Of a stretch of DNA of 64,000 bases, positions 21,262 through 32,913 are shown one piece after another. The position numbers were made by a program, and so were the translations under genes. Below the pieces are notes generated by a model. It made no database searches and was not told the origin of the DNA. It was given only the letters and a program-made list of their open reading frames with translations. The stretch is from NCBI RefSeq assembly GCF_000308435.1, contig NZ_BAFR01000124.1, positions 1-64,000 of the forward strand. Reading direction: 5' to 3'. Origin of the DNA: Nocardia araoensis NBRC 100135. GTDB lineage: Bacteria > Actinomycetota > Actinomycetes > Mycobacteriales > Mycobacteriaceae. Position 1 is the first letter of the stretch, and each line of letters starts with the position of its first letter.

Positions 21262-22476
21262 TCAGTCCTCCAACACCGCGATGCCGGGCAGCTGCTTGCC
21301 CTCCAGGTACTCCAGCGACGCGCCGCCGCCGGTGGAGATGTGCGAGAAGCCGTCCTCCGGCAGGCCGAGCGCCCGCACGGCCGCGGCCGAGTCGCCGCCG
21401 CCGACCACGGTGAACGCGCCCTTGCCGGTAGCCGTCACGATCGCTTCGGCCACCCCGCGGGTGCCCGCCGCGAACTTCTCGAACTCGAACACGCCCATCG
21501 GCCCGTTCCAGAACACGGTCTGCGCCTCGGTGAGCAGCGCCGAGAAGCGGCCCACCGAATCCGGGCCGATGTCCAGGCCCAGCCAGCCGTCCGGGATCTC
21601 ATGCGCGGGCACCACCTTCGACTCCGCGTCGGCGGCGAACTTGTCGGCCACCACGATGTCGCGCGGCAGGTGGATGACGTCGGCGTACTGCTCGAGCAGC
21701 CGCTTGCAGGTGTCGACCATCTCCTCCTGCAGCAGCGAGGCGCCCACCGAAAGGCCCTGTGCGGCAAGGAAGGTGAAGCACATGCCGCCGCCGATCACCA
21801 GCGTGTCGACCTTCGGAGCGAGCGCTTCGATGACCGCGAGCTTGTCGGAGACCTTGGATCCGCCGAGCACGACCGCGTACGGCCGGTCCGGGTTCTCCGT
21901 CAGCTTGGCCAGCACCTCGACCTCGGCCGCGACCAGCTTGCCCGCGTAGTGCGGCAGCGACTGCGCGACGTCGTACACCGACGCCTGCTTGCGGTGGACC
22001 ACACCGAACCCGTCGGAGACGAACGCGCCGTCGTCGCCGACCAGCTCGACCAGCGCCGCGGCCAGCTTGGCCCGATCGGCGTCGTCCTTGCTGGTCTCGC
22101 GCGGGTCGAAGCGGATGTTCTCCAGCAGCAGCACGTCGCCGTCGGTGAGGCCCTCGGACCGCGCCAGCGCGTCCTGGCCCACCACGTCACCGGCGAGCTG
22201 CACGTTGCGGCCCAGCTCCTCGGCGAGCCTGGCGGCCACCGGCGCCAGCGACAGCTTCGGATCCGGCCCGCCCTTCGGCCTGCCGAGGTGCGCGGTCACG
22301 ACGACCTTGGCGCCCGCCTCGGCGAGCGCCTTGATGGTCGGCGCCGAGGCGATGATGCGGCCGGGGTCGGTGATCTGTCCCTGGTCGTCGAGGGGCACGT
22401 TCAGGTCGGAGCGCACCAGCACGCCCCGGCCCTCGACCCCCTCGCCGAGCAGGTCCGCGAGTGTCTTGACAGCCAT
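21262..22476 (-). CDS. pgk: Phosphoglycerate kinase
   Basis: Makes ATP from 1,3-bisphosphoglycerate. 404 residues with the N-terminal [10 protein letters not shown] motif, HLGRPKG substrate loop, [11 protein letters not shown] hinge, and C-terminal nucleotide motifs NGPMGVFE and [12 protein letters not shown] chose ATG at 22476 ([10 protein letters not shown]), 5 bases after the gap stop; the open frame extends upstream but into the gap coding region. Middle gene of the glycolytic operon. Confidence 0.98.
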   Translation of the reverse strand: MAVKTLADLLGEGVEGRGVLVRSDLNVPLDDQGQITDPGRIIASAPTIKALAEAGAKVVVTAHLGRPKGGPDPKLSLAPVAARLAEELGRNVQLAGDVVGQDALARSEGLTDGDVLLLENIRFDPRETSKDDADRAKLAAALVELVGDDGAFVSDGFGVVHRKQASVYDVAQSLPHYAGKLVAAEVEVLAKLTENPDRPYAVVLGGSKVSDKLAVIEALAPKVDTLVIGGGMCFTFLAAQGLSVGASLLQEEMVDTCKRLLEQYADVIHLPRDIVVADKFAADAESKVVPAHEIPDGWLGLDIGPDSVGRFSALLTEAQTVFWNGPMGVFEFEKFAAGTRGVAEAIVTATGKGAFTVVGGGDSAAAVRALGLPEDGFSHISTGGGASLEYLEGKQLPGIAVLED

Positions 22477-22481
22477 GCGCG

Positions 22482-23528
<1,047 letters not shown>

Positions 23529-23652
23529 TCATTCCGATGTCCATTCACACTAACGTCCTGCCGTGACCTCTCCGACACGCACCTGGCTTTCGTGAGGACG
23601 CGATGCCTGGTCAGACGCCCGACCAACACGGGTACGGCCGCCGGAAAAACGC

Positions 23653-23688
23653 CGCGATCCCCGCGACGGAGGCGTCGCGGGGATCGCG
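23653..23688 (-). terminator. Perfect 15-bp hairpin downstream of whiA
   Basis: CGCGATCCCCGCGAC at 23653-23667 pairs exactly with its reverse complement at 23674-23688 across GGAGGC. It lies 13-48 bp after the whiA stop, between whiA and gap. Likely the terminator of rapZ-yvcK-whiA. Confidence 0.75.
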
Positions 23689-23700
23689 CAGAGCGTGAAC

Positions 23701-24678
23701 TCAGGCTTCGTCGAGCAGTTCGGCCGTGACGGCCGATTCGGTGTCCGGCACGCCCAGTTCCTTGGCGCGCCGGTCGGCCATCGACAGCAGCCGCCGGATG
23801 CGGCCGGCGACAGCGTCTTTCGTCATCGGCGGGTCGGCGAGCTGGCCGAGTTCCTCCAGCGACGCCTGCCGGTGCTGCACCCGCAGCTTGCCCGCGGCGG
23901 CGAGATGATCGGGCACATCGTCGCCGAGGATCTCCAGCGCGCGTTCCACCCGCGCCGCCGCGGCGACCGCGGCCCGCGCCGAGCGGCGCAGATTGGCGTC
24001 GTCGAAGTTGGCCAGCCGATTCGCGGTCGCGCGCACCTCGCGGCGCAGCCTGCGTTCCTCCCACACCATCCGGGTGCCGTGTGCGCCCATCCTGGTCAGC
24101 AGCGCGCCGATCGCCTCACCGTCGCGCACCACCACGCGATCGGTGCCGCGCACCTCCCGCGCCTTTGCCGTGATGCCGAGCCGCCGGGCCGCGCCGACCA
24201 GCGCCAGCGCCGCCTCGGGGCCGGGGCAGCTGACCTCGAGCGCCGAGGAACGTCCGGGTTCGGTGAGCGAGCCGTGCGCGAGAAACGCGCCGCGCCAGGC
24301 GGCTTCGGCGTCGGCGATGCTGCCGCCGACCACCTGCGCAGGCAGGCCGCGCACCGGACGGCCGCGGACGTCGAGCAGACCGGTCTGTCTGGCCAGCGCC
24401 TCGCCCTCCTTCGAGACCCGCACCACGTACCGGGAAGTCTTGCGCAGTCCACCCGCGCCGAGCACGTGCACGTCGGAGCCGTAGCCGTAGAGCTCGAAGA
24501 TCTCCCGGCGCAGCCTGCGCGCGATGGACCCCATGTCCACCTCGGCCTCGACGATCACCCGGCCGCCGACGATGTGCAGGCCGCCCGCGAAACGCAGCAG
24601 AGCGGACAGTTCCGCCTTGCGGGAACTCACCTGCGACACCGTGAGCCTGCTCAGCTCGTCTTTCACATCGGCTGTCAT
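23701..24678 (-). CDS. whiA: Sporulation/cell-division regulator WhiA
   Basis: DNA-binding regulator of division and sporulation genes in actinobacteria, conserved in all Gram-positives. N-terminal [12 protein letters not shown], a LAGLIDADG-like core ([15 protein letters not shown]), and a C-terminal helix-turn-helix ([24 protein letters not shown]). I chose ATG at 24678 because it overlaps the yvcK stop as ATGA; GTG at 24684, with AGGAG 8 bases upstream, is the alternative. 325 residues from ATG. Confidence 0.96.
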   Translation of the reverse strand: MTADVKDELSRLTVSQVSSRKAELSALLRFAGGLHIVGGRVIVEAEVDMGSIARRLRREIFELYGYGSDVHVLGAGGLRKTSRYVVRVSKEGEALARQTGLLDVRGRPVRGLPAQVVGGSIADAEAAWRGAFLAHGSLTEPGRSSALEVSCPGPEAALALVGAARRLGITAKAREVRGTDRVVVRDGEAIGALLTRMGAHGTRMVWEERRLRREVRATANRLANFDDANLRRSARAAVAAAARVERALEILGDDVPDHLAAAGKLRVQHRQASLEELGQLADPPMTKDAVAGRIRRLLSMADRRAKELGVPDTESAVTAELLDEA

Positions 24679-25721
24679 CGCCACGGGACGCGCTCCTTTC
24701 CACCCAACCCGGAACGCACATCCTGACCCATGTGCCGTCCCTCGACTCGAAGCCCTGCCATTTGCGGCCGAGGTTGCCGGATCAGTTGATCCAGTGCGGC
24801 GGCAAGCTTTCCGGGGTGATGCCGGGCCGTTCCCGCTTCGGCGACATCGGAGAAGGTTACTCGCGCCCGCAACTGTTCGGCAGCCCTGGCCACATGTTCC
24901 CGCTCGCGGCCCTCCGGCACGGAGCCGGAATCGACCAGCACCTCATCGACGACGAATTCCGGTGCGTGCTGGGACAATACATGCAAATGCCGCTCCGCGG
25001 AGAACCCGGCGGTCTCCCCCGGCTCCGCGGCGAGATTGAGCACGAGGACTTTGCGAGCCCTGGTGTACACCAGGGCTTCCCGTAGCTCGGGGACGAGGAC
25101 GTGCGGAATCACGCTGGTGAACCACGATCCCGGGCCGAGCACCACGACATCGGCGTGTTCGATCGCCGAGGTCGCCTCCGGACTGGCCGGTGGGTCGGAC
25201 GGAATCAGCCGCACCCGCCGCACCTTACCCGGCGTCGTGGCGATGGCAACCTGACCGCGAATGCAGCGACTCACCCGCGGATCGGCCTCCAGCCCGGACA
25301 CATCCGCCTCGATGTCCAGCGCGATCGGCGACATGGGGAGCACCCGGCCGGTGATGCGCAACATGCGGGCGACTTCGTCGAGCGCGGCCACCGGGTCGCC
25401 GAGCACCTCGGTGAGCCCGGCCAGGATCAGGTTGCCGACGGAGTGCCCGGCCAGCGCGCCGGTACCGCCGAACCGATGCTGCACGGTCCGCGTCCAGACG
25501 CCGTCGGCGTCCGCGGCCAAGGCGGCCAGAGCCATCCGGAGATCGCCGGGCGGCAGCACCCCCAGCTCGGCGCGTAGCCGCCCCGAGGAGCCGCCGTCGT
25601 CGGCGACGGTGACCACCGCGCAGATCTTCCTGGTCAGCCGCCGCACCGCGGTCAGTGTCGCGTACAGGCCGTGGCCGCCACCCAGCGCGACGATGCTGGG
25701 ATTCGATTCCCAACCGGTCAT
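24675..25721 (-). CDS. yvcK: Gluconeogenesis/cell-wall factor YvcK (CuvA-like)
   Basis: UPF0052/CofD-like protein of 348 residues. The N-terminal glycine-rich motif [13 protein letters not shown] and [14 protein letters not shown] form the nucleotide-sugar binding region; IGDM-like [13 protein letters not shown] follows. In relatives it binds UDP-GlcNAc and supports peptidoglycan homeostasis. ATG at 25721 overlaps the rapZ stop (ATGA) and its stop overlaps the whiA start, so three genes are translationally coupled. Confidence 0.95.
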   Translation of the reverse strand: MTGWESNPSIVALGGGHGLYATLTAVRRLTRKICAVVTVADDGGSSGRLRAELGVLPPGDLRMALAALAADADGVWTRTVQHRFGGTGALAGHSVGNLILAGLTEVLGDPVAALDEVARMLRITGRVLPMSPIALDIEADVSGLEADPRVSRCIRGQVAIATTPGKVRRVRLIPSDPPASPEATSAIEHADVVVLGPGSWFTSVIPHVLVPELREALVYTRARKVLVLNLAAEPGETAGFSAERHLHVLSQHAPEFVVDEVLVDSGSVPEGREREHVARAAEQLRARVTFSDVAEAGTARHHPGKLAAALDQLIRQPRPQMAGLRVEGRHMGQDVRSGLGGKERVPWR

Positions 25722-26698
25722 TCTCGCCCCAGATCTCGATGCACGACCCGGACCACGTCGGCGGACTCCTCCGCCCCGCCGGTGACCTCGCTCATCAACT
25801 CGCCCAGTGCCTCGGCAATCGCGACGCTCCGGTGCTTGCCTCCGGTGCAGCCCACTGCGACCGTCATGTATCGCTTCCCCTCTTGGCGGTAACCGTTCGT
25901 GGTCAGCTCGACCAGGTGGTGGCAGGTGCGCAGATAATCCTCCGCACCGGGACGCGACAGCACGTACTCGCTGACCACCGTCTCCTGACCGGTATGTTCC
26001 CGCAACTCCGGTATCCAATGCGGATTGGGTAGAAAACGGACATCCAACACCATGTCCGCGTCCAGCGGAACCCCGTACTTGAAGCCGAACGACTGCACGG
26101 TGAGCTGCAACGTGGTGGGCGCACCGCCGCCGTAGGCCTCCTCCATCTTGCGGTGCAGCTGATGGATGGACAGCTCGGTGGTGTCGATCACCAGGTCGGC
26201 GGCGGCCTTCACGGCGGACAGCCGCACTCGCTCGGCGGCGATGCCCGCCGACAGCGTGCCGTCCTTACTCTCGCTCTGCAGCGGATGCCTGCGTCGCGCG
26301 AAACCGAAACGGCGGATCAGCACGTCATCGGACGCCTCGAGGAACAGGACCCTGGTGCGCACGCCGAGCGCTCGCAGTTGCTCGGTGACCACCGACAGAT
26401 CCCCGGTGAAGAACCGGCTGCGCACGTCCATGACCAGCGCGAGGCGGCGGATCGGCGGCTTCGCGGAAGCGCCCAGCTCCACCATCCGGCCGAACAGCTC
26501 GGGCGGCAGGTTGTCGGCCACGTACCAGCCGAGGTCCTCGAGCACGCGGGCGGCGGTGCCGCGGCCCGCGCCCGAGAGCCCGGTCACGATCACGACCTCG
26601 ACCTGCGGGTTCGCCCCGCCGACGGCGCTGGACGATGCCGCTCGTCCCGCGCTCGTCGGCGGGTTGCCCGCACTGCTGTTCGATTCGACGCGTGTCAT
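25718..26698 (-). CDS. rapZ: RNase adapter / nucleotide-binding protein RapZ
   Basis: P-loop protein of 326 residues. The Walker A-like motif TGLSGAGRG is at residues 39-47 (the Lys-Ser of a standard P-loop replaced by Arg-Gly, as in mycobacterial homologues), followed by DLGWYVADNLPPEL. C-terminal motif VAVGCTGGKHRSV is conserved. An N-terminal Ser/Ala-rich tail of about 30 residues precedes the core. First gene of rapZ-yvcK-whiA, about 110 bp after uvrC. Confidence 0.94.
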   Translation of the reverse strand: MTRVESNSSAGNPPTSAGRAASSSAVGGANPQVEVVIVTGLSGAGRGTAARVLEDLGWYVADNLPPELFGRMVELGASAKPPIRRLALVMDVRSRFFTGDLSVVTEQLRALGVRTRVLFLEASDDVLIRRFGFARRRHPLQSESKDGTLSAGIAAERVRLSAVKAAADLVIDTTELSIHQLHRKMEEAYGGGAPTTLQLTVQSFGFKYGVPLDADMVLDVRFLPNPHWIPELREHTGQETVVSEYVLSRPGAEDYLRTCHHLVELTTNGYRQEGKRYMTVAVGCTGGKHRSVAIAEALGELMSEVTGGAEESADVVRVVHRDLGRE

Positions 26699-26808
26699 GT
26701 CCTACCGGATCCGTCTCTGGGTGCCTTCCGATCATCGCGCACCGGTATCGGTATCGGCCGCAGACACAACGTACGCGAAACCGAAACTTCCGGTGCACTG
26801 TCGACTGA

Positions 26809-28818
26809 CTATTCGGACTCGAGCGCCGCAAGGACCGCTTTCGCGGTCGCCAAACCGATGCCGGGCACCTCGGTGATCTCCTCCACAGTGGCCTGCTTCA
26901 GTTTGGCCACCGATCCGAAATGGGTGACCAGCGCGGTCCGGCGCGCCGTGCCGAGCCCCGGTACCGAGTCCAGGGCCGAGGCGGTCATCCGGCGGGAGCG
27001 TTTGCTGCGATGGAACGTGATGGCGAAGCGGTGCGCCTCGTCGCGGACCCGTTGCAGCAGATACAGCGCCTCGCTGGTGCGCGGCAGGATCACCGGGTCG
27101 CTCTCGCCGGGCACCCACACCTCCTCGAGCCGTTTGGCCAGGCCGATCACCGCGACATCGGTGATGCCCAGCTCGTCGAGCACCTCCGCGGCCGCGGCGA
27201 CCTGGGGTGCGCCGCCGTCGACGACGAACAGGTTGGGCGGATAGGAGAACTTGCGCGGGCGTCCGGTACGGGGATCGATGCCGGGACGGGAGGTGAGGTC
27301 GAGCGCGTCGTCGTCGCTTCCGGTCGCGGCGAGGTCCTCGTGCTCCATCATGTCGCGCTCGCGGCGCAGCTTGAGGAACCGGCGGCGAGTCACCTCGGCG
27401 ATGCTGCCGACGTCGTCGGAGCGGCCTTCGCCCGCCGCTTCCCGGATCGTGTAGTGGCGGTACTCGGACTTGCGGGCCAGGCCGTCCTCGAAGACGACGA
27501 GCGAGGCGACCACATCGGTCCCCTGCACGTGGCTGACGTCGACGCACTCGATGCGCAGCGGCGCGGTGTCCAGTTCCAGGGCGTCCTGGATCTCTTGCAG
27601 CGCTTGCGATCTCGAGGTCAGATCGCCCGCACGCTTGAGCTTGTGCTGGGCCAGCGCCTCCATCGCGTTGCGCTGCACGGTCTCGGCGAGCGCCTTCTTG
27701 TCCCCGCGCTGGGGCACCCGCAGCTTCACCGCCGAGCCGCGCAGGTCCGACAGCCACTGCTGCAGCTGCTCCACGTCGACGGGCAGTTCGGGCACGAGCA
27801 CCTCGCGCGGCACCACGGCGGCGGGCTGCTCGTCGGCGGCCTGCTCGACCACCGCGACCTGCTCGCCGTAGAACTGGGTGAGGAACTGCTCGACCAGCGC
27901 GGCGAGCTCACCGCCCGCCTCAGGGACGTCGACGGCGTCGCCCGACTTGTCGACGACCCAGCCGCGCTGGCCGCGCACCCGGCCGTCGCGCACGTGGAAG
28001 ACCTGCACCGCCACTTCCAGCTCGTCGGTGGCGAAGGCGATGACGTCGGCGTCGGTGCCCGTGCCGAGCACCACCGCCTGCTTCTCCAACGCCCGGCGCA
28101 GCGCCTGGACGTCGTCACGCAACCGGGCGGCGGTCTCGAAGTCCAGGTCTTCGGCGGCCTCGTGCATGCGGCGCTCCAGCTCCCGGACCAACCGATCGGT
28201 GCGGCCTGCGAGGAAGTCGCAGAAGTCGTCGACGATGGTGCGGTGCTCCTCGGCGCTCACCCGCCCGACGCACGGGGCCGAGCATTTGTCGATGTAGCCG
28301 AGCAGGCAGGGACGCCCGATCTGACTATGCCGCCGGAAGACTCCGTTGGAGCAAGTGCGCGCGGGGAACACCCGCAGCAGCAGATCGAGCGTCTCGCGGA
28401 TGGCCCACGCGTGCGCGAAGGGGCCGAAATAGCGGACGCCTTTGCGGCGCGCGCCGCGGTAGACGAACAGTCGCGGGTATTCCTCGTTCAGGGTGACGGC
28501 GAGCACCGGGTAGGACTTGTCGTCGCGGTAGCGGACGTTGAAGCGCGGATCGAACTCCTTGATCCAGTTGTATTCCAGCTGCAGCGCCTCCACCTCGGTG
28601 GAGACGACCGTCCACTCGACGCTCGCGGCCGTGGTGACCATCTGCCTGGTACGTGGATGCAGCCCGGCGACGTCGGCGAAATACGAGTTCAGCCTGCTGC
28701 GCAGGCTCTTGGCCTTGCCGACGTAGATGACCTGCCGATGGGCGTCCCGGAATTTGTAGACACCGGGTTCGACGGGGATCGTGCCCGGCGCGGGCCGGTA
28801 CGTCGCTGGATCTGCCAC
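26809..28818 (-). CDS. uvrC: Excinuclease ABC subunit C
   Basis: Makes the two incisions of nucleotide excision repair with UvrA and UvrB. Domains in order: GIY-YIG nuclease (GVY at 19-21, IYVGKAK at 31-37), Cys-rich segment near [18 protein letters not shown] motif region (about 205-245), RNase H-like 5' nuclease ([12 protein letters not shown]), and C-terminal helix-hairpin-helix ([17 protein letters not shown]). 669 residues. GTG at 28818 is supported by TACCCT (28830-28825) with 6 bases between, a leaderless start. Confidence 0.97.
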   Translation of the reverse strand: MADPATYRPAPGTIPVEPGVYKFRDAHRQVIYVGKAKSLRSRLNSYFADVAGLHPRTRQMVTTAASVEWTVVSTEVEALQLEYNWIKEFDPRFNVRYRDDKSYPVLAVTLNEEYPRLFVYRGARRKGVRYFGPFAHAWAIRETLDLLLRVFPARTCSNGVFRRHSQIGRPCLLGYIDKCSAPCVGRVSAEEHRTIVDDFCDFLAGRTDRLVRELERRMHEAAEDLDFETAARLRDDVQALRRALEKQAVVLGTGTDADVIAFATDELEVAVQVFHVRDGRVRGQRGWVVDKSGDAVDVPEAGGELAALVEQFLTQFYGEQVAVVEQAADEQPAAVVPREVLVPELPVDVEQLQQWLSDLRGSAVKLRVPQRGDKKALAETVQRNAMEALAQHKLKRAGDLTSRSQALQEIQDALELDTAPLRIECVDVSHVQGTDVVASLVVFEDGLARKSEYRHYTIREAAGEGRSDDVGSIAEVTRRRFLKLRRERDMMEHEDLAATGSDDDALDLTSRPGIDPRTGRPRKFSYPPNLFVVDGGAPQVAAAAEVLDELGITDVAVIGLAKRLEEVWVPGESDPVILPRTSEALYLLQRVRDEAHRFAITFHRSKRSRRMTASALDSVPGLGTARRTALVTHFGSVAKLKQATVEEITEVPGIGLATAKAVLAALESE

Positions 28819-28875
28819 CCATCCAGGGTATAGACCGGGACCGACAGCCCGGCCGACGGCGGCTCTCGGCGGCGA

Positions 28876-29301
28876 TCAGGGCACGGGGACGCCGAACCAC
28901 GCCTTGGCTTCCGGGCGGCACAGCAGGTGCACGACGGCGACCGACGTGGCGAGCGAGTACCCCGCGGCGACGAGTCCGACAACGGGCGGGACGGTCGCGA
29001 GGTCCCTGATCGCCCAGCACCCGACGACCGCCTGCAGGAGCGCCAACGCGATCGTCAGCCTGCGCACTGTGGGCGCGCCCTCGGCGAATCCGAGCACGAG
29101 CAGACCCAGCGCCCACGCGACGCAGAACTGGGTGGACGCCGTGGCGGCCGCGTCGCCGCCACGCGTCAGATTCATCAGCACGGGATAGGCGAGACCGAAT
29201 CCCGCCATCCCGGCGACGGCTTCCCGCACGTCCCGAACCGCCTCCGGCATGGCCGTTTCCACGCCGACGGAGGGCTCCTCACCGGAGAACGCCAAGCTCA
29301 C
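28876..29301 (-). CDS. Small four-helix membrane protein, unknown
   Basis: 141 residues with four hydrophobic segments (around AGFGLAYPVLMNL, FCVAWALGLLVLGF, LTIALALLQAVVGCW and VVGLVAAGYSLATSVAVVHLLC). No catalytic motif. GTG at 29301 is my choice; an in-frame ATG at 29250 would drop 17 residues. Located between uvrC and a HAD gene on the same strand. Function not recognised. Confidence 0.55.
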   Translation of the reverse strand: MSLAFSGEEPSVGVETAMPEAVRDVREAVAGMAGFGLAYPVLMNLTRGGDAAATASTQFCVAWALGLLVLGFAEGAPTVRRLTIALALLQAVVGCWAIRDLATVPPVVGLVAAGYSLATSVAVVHLLCRPEAKAWFGVPVP

Positions 29302-29429
29302 AGCCGTACCCCCGTTGGTACCGAACCTTCCGGCGCATCTGCGAACACGCCGGAATCGCACGGTAACACGGTGACCTGGCGCCCAACTCGGACTTCGGCA
29401 AATGAGCAGGCGCGGATCGACCGGCCGGG

Positions 29430-30119
29430 CTACTCCACGAGACCGTGCCGCCGCAGCGCGGCCAGCAGCGCGTCCGGACGCTCGGCGGTGGGCAGGGCCT
29501 CGACCAGAGCGAAGCGGCTGCCCAGCGCCTCGGCGCCGCCGTCGGCCTCGGCGCTGTCGCCGATCATCAGGGCGGCCTCGGCGGGCACACCCAATTCCCC
29601 CAGGGCGGAACGGAAGATCTCCGGATCCGGCTTCATGGCGCCGACCTCGTAGGAGAGGGTGAACGCGCCGACCAGCCGATCCCACCCGCGCGCCGCGAAC
29701 GACGGACGGATGTCGAACGGGATGTTGCTCACCACCGCGACCGGAACTCCCTGTGCCGCCAGCAGATCGAGGACGGCCGCGCTGTCGGGGTACGGCGTCC
29801 ACTCCAGCGGGTCCAGCAGCCGGGAATACAGTCGTTCGGCGTCCTCGTCGGTGGGCACTCCCGACGCGCGCAGCACTTTCATCATCACCTTGCGATGCAG
29901 TGCGGGGTCCAGGTCGCGATGGTCCCAGGCGTACTGCGTCTCGTCGTCGAATTCGACGACGTGGTGGACCGGCGCCGTCATCCGCCGCATGATCTCGGCC
30001 TTCTCGTCCACGTCGAACGCCTGCCCATCCGGCCGGGTCAGGTCCGCGTACCAGGATTCGTCGGCCTCCAGGCGGAACAAGGTCCCGGAGAAGTCGAACA
30101 GCACCGCCTCGATCGCCAC
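29430..30119 (-). CDS. HAD-superfamily hydrolase
   Basis: 229 residues. Motif I is LFDFSGTLF with nucleophile Asp9; the usual general acid two residues later is Ser11 instead of Asp. Motif II is VSNIPF, motif III region KPDPEIF, and motif IV MIGDSAEAD. The helical cap indicates subfamily IA. The Ser substitution may alter phosphatase chemistry or substrate class. Start GTG 30119, supported by TAGGCT then 6 bases (30131-30120). Confidence 0.82.
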   Translation of the reverse strand: MAIEAVLFDFSGTLFRLEADESWYADLTRPDGQAFDVDEKAEIMRRMTAPVHHVVEFDDETQYAWDHRDLDPALHRKVMMKVLRASGVPTDEDAERLYSRLLDPLEWTPYPDSAAVLDLLAAQGVPVAVVSNIPFDIRPSFAARGWDRLVGAFTLSYEVGAMKPDPEIFRSALGELGVPAEAALMIGDSAEADGGAEALGSRFALVEALPTAERPDALLAALRRHGLVE

Positions 30120-30259
30120 GCGGCCAGCCTACCGGCCGAGCGTGGCGCACCGCCGGGTCCCACGGTGACCATCCATACCGTCTCGACCTCGACACACGCT
30201 GCCGCCAGGGCGATTTCGCCGGTGGGAAGGAAACCGGCGCGGCTGTCGGCACCGGGGGT

Positions 30260-30265
30260 TAGAGT
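30260..30265 (+). promoter_or_regulatory. -10 element of leaderless ggt promoter
   Basis: TAGAGT followed by 6 bases and the ATG at 30272; no Shine-Dalgarno sequence is present upstream of that ATG. Confidence 0.5.
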
Positions 30266-30271
30266 CCCGGC

Positions 30272-32224
30272 ATGGGGCGCAAGCGAGGAACTTGGGTCGC
30301 CGCAGCGGCGGCGTTCGCACTAACCGTCGGGATGGCCACCGCCTGTTCGTCCGGCGAAAGCCAGGCAGGAGGTGTCTGCGAGACGGTGCCGAACGGCACA
30401 CCGGTGACGGCCACCGCGGCCGGGTCCGCGGGCAGCGGCACCAAGGATCTCAGCACCAACCCGGAAATAGCGAGCGGCTATCGCGCGAACATGACGCCGG
30501 TGCGCACGCATACCTTCGCGGTGTCCACGGCGAATCCGGTGTCGACCAAAGCCGCGTGTGAGGTACTCCGTGACGGCGGCACCGCGGCGGACGCGCTGAT
30601 CGCGGCACAGACGGTGCTCGGCCTGGTCGAGCCGCAGGCCTCCGGTATCGGCGGTGGGGCGTTCCTGGTCTACTACGACGCGAACACCAAGAGCGTGGAC
30701 GCATACGACGGCCGCGAGGTGGCTCCCGCAGCCGCTACGGAGAACTATCTGCGCTGGATCAGCGATACCGATCGCACCGAGCCCAAACCGAACGCGCGGG
30801 CCAGCGGCCGCTCCATCGGCGTCCCCGGCGTGCTGCGGATGCTCGAACTGGCGCACCACGATCACGGCAAGACCGCCTGGCGCGAGCTGTTCGACCCCGC
30901 CATCGCACTGGCCGATCAAGGCTTCCCGATCAGTCCCCGCCTCGCGGGACAGATCGCGGAGTCGGCCAAGGACCTCGCCGCGGACGAGGACGCCAAAGCG
31001 TATTTCCTCAACCCGGACGGCAGCCCGAAGACCGCCGACACCGTCCTGACCAATCCCGCCATGGCCAAGACGCTCGGCGCCGTCGCCACAGAGGGCGCGC
31101 AGGCCTTCTACACGGGTGCCATCGCCCAGGACATCGCCGCGGCGGCGGGCCGGTCCTCCGGCGGACGCACTCCCGGCCTGATCACCACCCAGGACCTGGC
31201 CGGTTACCAGGCGAAGAAGCGCACCGCGCTGTGCACGGGATATCGCGAGCACGAACTCTGCGGCATGCCGAGTCCCTCCTCCGGCGGTATCACCGTCGCC
31301 GCGACCTTGGGCATGCTGGAGAACTTCGACCTGGCCGCCCTGCGGCCGGACAACATCGACCGCAACGGCGGCAAGCCCAACGCCCAGGCCGTGCACCTGA
31401 TCTCGGAGGCCGAACGCCTCGCCTACGCCGATCGCAACAAGTACGTGGCCGACACGGATTTCGTTCCACTGCCGGGCAATTCGGCGCAAACCCTGCTGAA
31501 TCGTGATTATCTGCGGCAGCGTGCCGGGCTGATCGATCCGAACCACAGCATGGGCACCGCGCAGCCGGGCGACTTCGGCCCCGTGCCGCTCGGCGCGGGC
31601 CCGCAACCGCCCGAGCACGGCACCAGCCACATCTCGGTGGTCGACAAGTACGGCAACGCCGCGGCGATGACCACCACCGTGGAGTCGGCGTTCGGTTCCT
31701 TCCACCTGGTCGACGGCTTCGTGCTGAACAACCAGCTCACCGACTTCAACGCCGATCCGCTGGGGGCCGACGGCGTGCCGATGGCCAACCGGGTGCAGCC
31801 GGGCAAGCGCCCGCGCAGTTCCATGAGCCCGACGCTGATCTTCGACAAGGCGCCCGACGGCTCGCGCGGCGAACTGACGCATGTCGCGGGCTCGCCCGGC
31901 GGTTCGGTGATCATCCAGTTCGTGGTGAAGACGCTGGTCAACATGTTCGACTGGGGCCTGGATCCGCAACAGGCGGTCTCCGCGGTCGCGTTCGGCGCCG
32001 GGAACAGTCCGTCCACCGGGATCGGCGGCGAGCATCCGGCGATCGACGCCACCGACAACGGCGACCACGACCCGCTGGTGCTGCGGCTTCGGCAGCTGGG
32101 CCATCAGGTCTCGGTGGCGCCCCAGTCCAGCGGACTCAGCGCCCTGAAACGCAACGGCGCCGACGGCTGGATCGGCGGCGCGGATCCGCGCCGGGAAGGC
32201 GCGGTCCTCGGCGATACGCACTGA
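30272..32224 (+). CDS. ggt: Gamma-glutamyltransferase, probable lipoprotein
   Basis: N-terminal nucleophile enzyme that cleaves the gamma-glutamyl bond of glutathione and related peptides. 650 residues. A signal peptide ends at a weak lipobox ATAC (Cys about 25), so it is probably exported and perhaps lipid-anchored. The autoprocessing and catalytic Thr is residue 451 in HGTSHISVVD; the small subunit also has PRSSMSPTLIF and GSPGGSVIIQ. It is intact at all these sites. Convergent with a GNAT gene; a hairpin at 32270-32293 separates them. Confidence 0.93.
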   Translation: MGRKRGTWVAAAAAFALTVGMATACSSGESQAGGVCETVPNGTPVTATAAGSAGSGTKDLSTNPEIASGYRANMTPVRTHTFAVSTANPVSTKAACEVLRDGGTAADALIAAQTVLGLVEPQASGIGGGAFLVYYDANTKSVDAYDGREVAPAAATENYLRWISDTDRTEPKPNARASGRSIGVPGVLRMLELAHHDHGKTAWRELFDPAIALADQGFPISPRLAGQIAESAKDLAADEDAKAYFLNPDGSPKTADTVLTNPAMAKTLGAVATEGAQAFYTGAIAQDIAAAAGRSSGGRTPGLITTQDLAGYQAKKRTALCTGYREHELCGMPSPSSGGITVAATLGMLENFDLAALRPDNIDRNGGKPNAQAVHLISEAERLAYADRNKYVADTDFVPLPGNSAQTLLNRDYLRQRAGLIDPNHSMGTAQPGDFGPVPLGAGPQPPEHGTSHISVVDKYGNAAAMTTTVESAFGSFHLVDGFVLNNQLTDFNADPLGADGVPMANRVQPGKRPRSSMSPTLIFDKAPDGSRGELTHVAGSPGGSVIIQFVVKTLVNMFDWGLDPQQAVSAVAFGAGNSPSTGIGGEHPAIDATDNGDHDPLVLRLRQLGHQVSVAPQSSGLSALKRNGADGWIGGADPRREGAVLGDTH

Positions 32225-32269
32225 TCGAACCAGCGAACTGGTCGTAGTCGCTGACTGCTATCCCGCTGT

Positions 32270-32293
32270 GGCACGCCGAGCAATCGGCGTGCC
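32270..32293. terminator. Bidirectional hairpin between ggt and GNAT genes
   Basis: GGCACGCCGA (32270-32279) and TCGGCGTGCC (32284-32293) form a 10-bp stem closed by a GCAA tetraloop of the GNRA type. It lies between two convergent stops and could serve both strands. Confidence 0.65.
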
Positions 32294-32309
32294 CACGGCA
32301 GGCACGCGG

Positions 32310-32849
32310 CTATCTACTCCGGGTCATCGGATACACCACCGGGCCCCGGCCGATCGGCAGCTCACCGCGCGGCTCGAACCCGAATCGCTCGTAGAAGGGC
32401 ACGGTGCCGCTGGTGTTGGAGATGAGGAAGCAGTCCTGCTCGGCCGACGCCAATCGCCGCTCGAGCAGCGAGGTCGCCAGCCCACGGCCCTGCGCGCCGG
32501 GCAGCGTCCCGATGGCGGCCAGGTACAGATGCGGCGTCGCCGGTCGGGCTTGCTCCATCCGCCGCCCGGCGGCCAGTGCCCGTGCCGCGCGCGGCCCCAA
32601 GGCGCGCAGCAAGGTCAACGGCTTCGCCGTCGGCGACACCACGTGCGCCGGTTCCCACAGCGCCACACAGGCGAGGTTGCCCTCGGCGTCGTGCCCGAGG
32701 TCGACCAGACCGTTCTTCCGGCGCGACGCGATGCGCGAATCCCAGAACAGGGGCAATGCCGCGCGCCGCCGATGCTCCCCCGGCCAGAAGTAGGTCATCA
32801 GTGGGTCGTCGGCGAAAGCCGCCGCGAGGACGGACGCACCTGGCTCCAT
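32310..32849 (-). CDS. GNAT-family N-acetyltransferase
   Basis: 179 residues. Acetyl-CoA motif A is LPGAQGRGLATSLL near residue 118, followed by NTSGTVPFYERFGF, a typical motif B. The N terminus lacks the first beta strand of many homologues, but ATG at 32849 is supported by TAGCCT (32862-32857) with a 7-base gap, a leaderless start. Substrate unknown. Confidence 0.8.
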   Translation of the reverse strand: MEPGASVLAAAFADDPLMTYFWPGEHRRRAALPLFWDSRIASRRKNGLVDLGHDAEGNLACVALWEPAHVVSPTAKPLTLLRALGPRAARALAAGRRMEQARPATPHLYLAAIGTLPGAQGRGLATSLLERRLASAEQDCFLISNTSGTVPFYERFGFEPRGELPIGRGPVVYPMTRSR

Positions 32850-32913
32850 GGCGGCGAGGCTAGACCAGCATGCGCACCCGCGCGAGCCGATAGCGGTCGC
32901 ACACCGCGGCCGC

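Noticed and set aside
26920..28833. A 637-codon frame opposite uvrC
   Set aside because: Shadow of uvrC; composition is that of an antisense frame.
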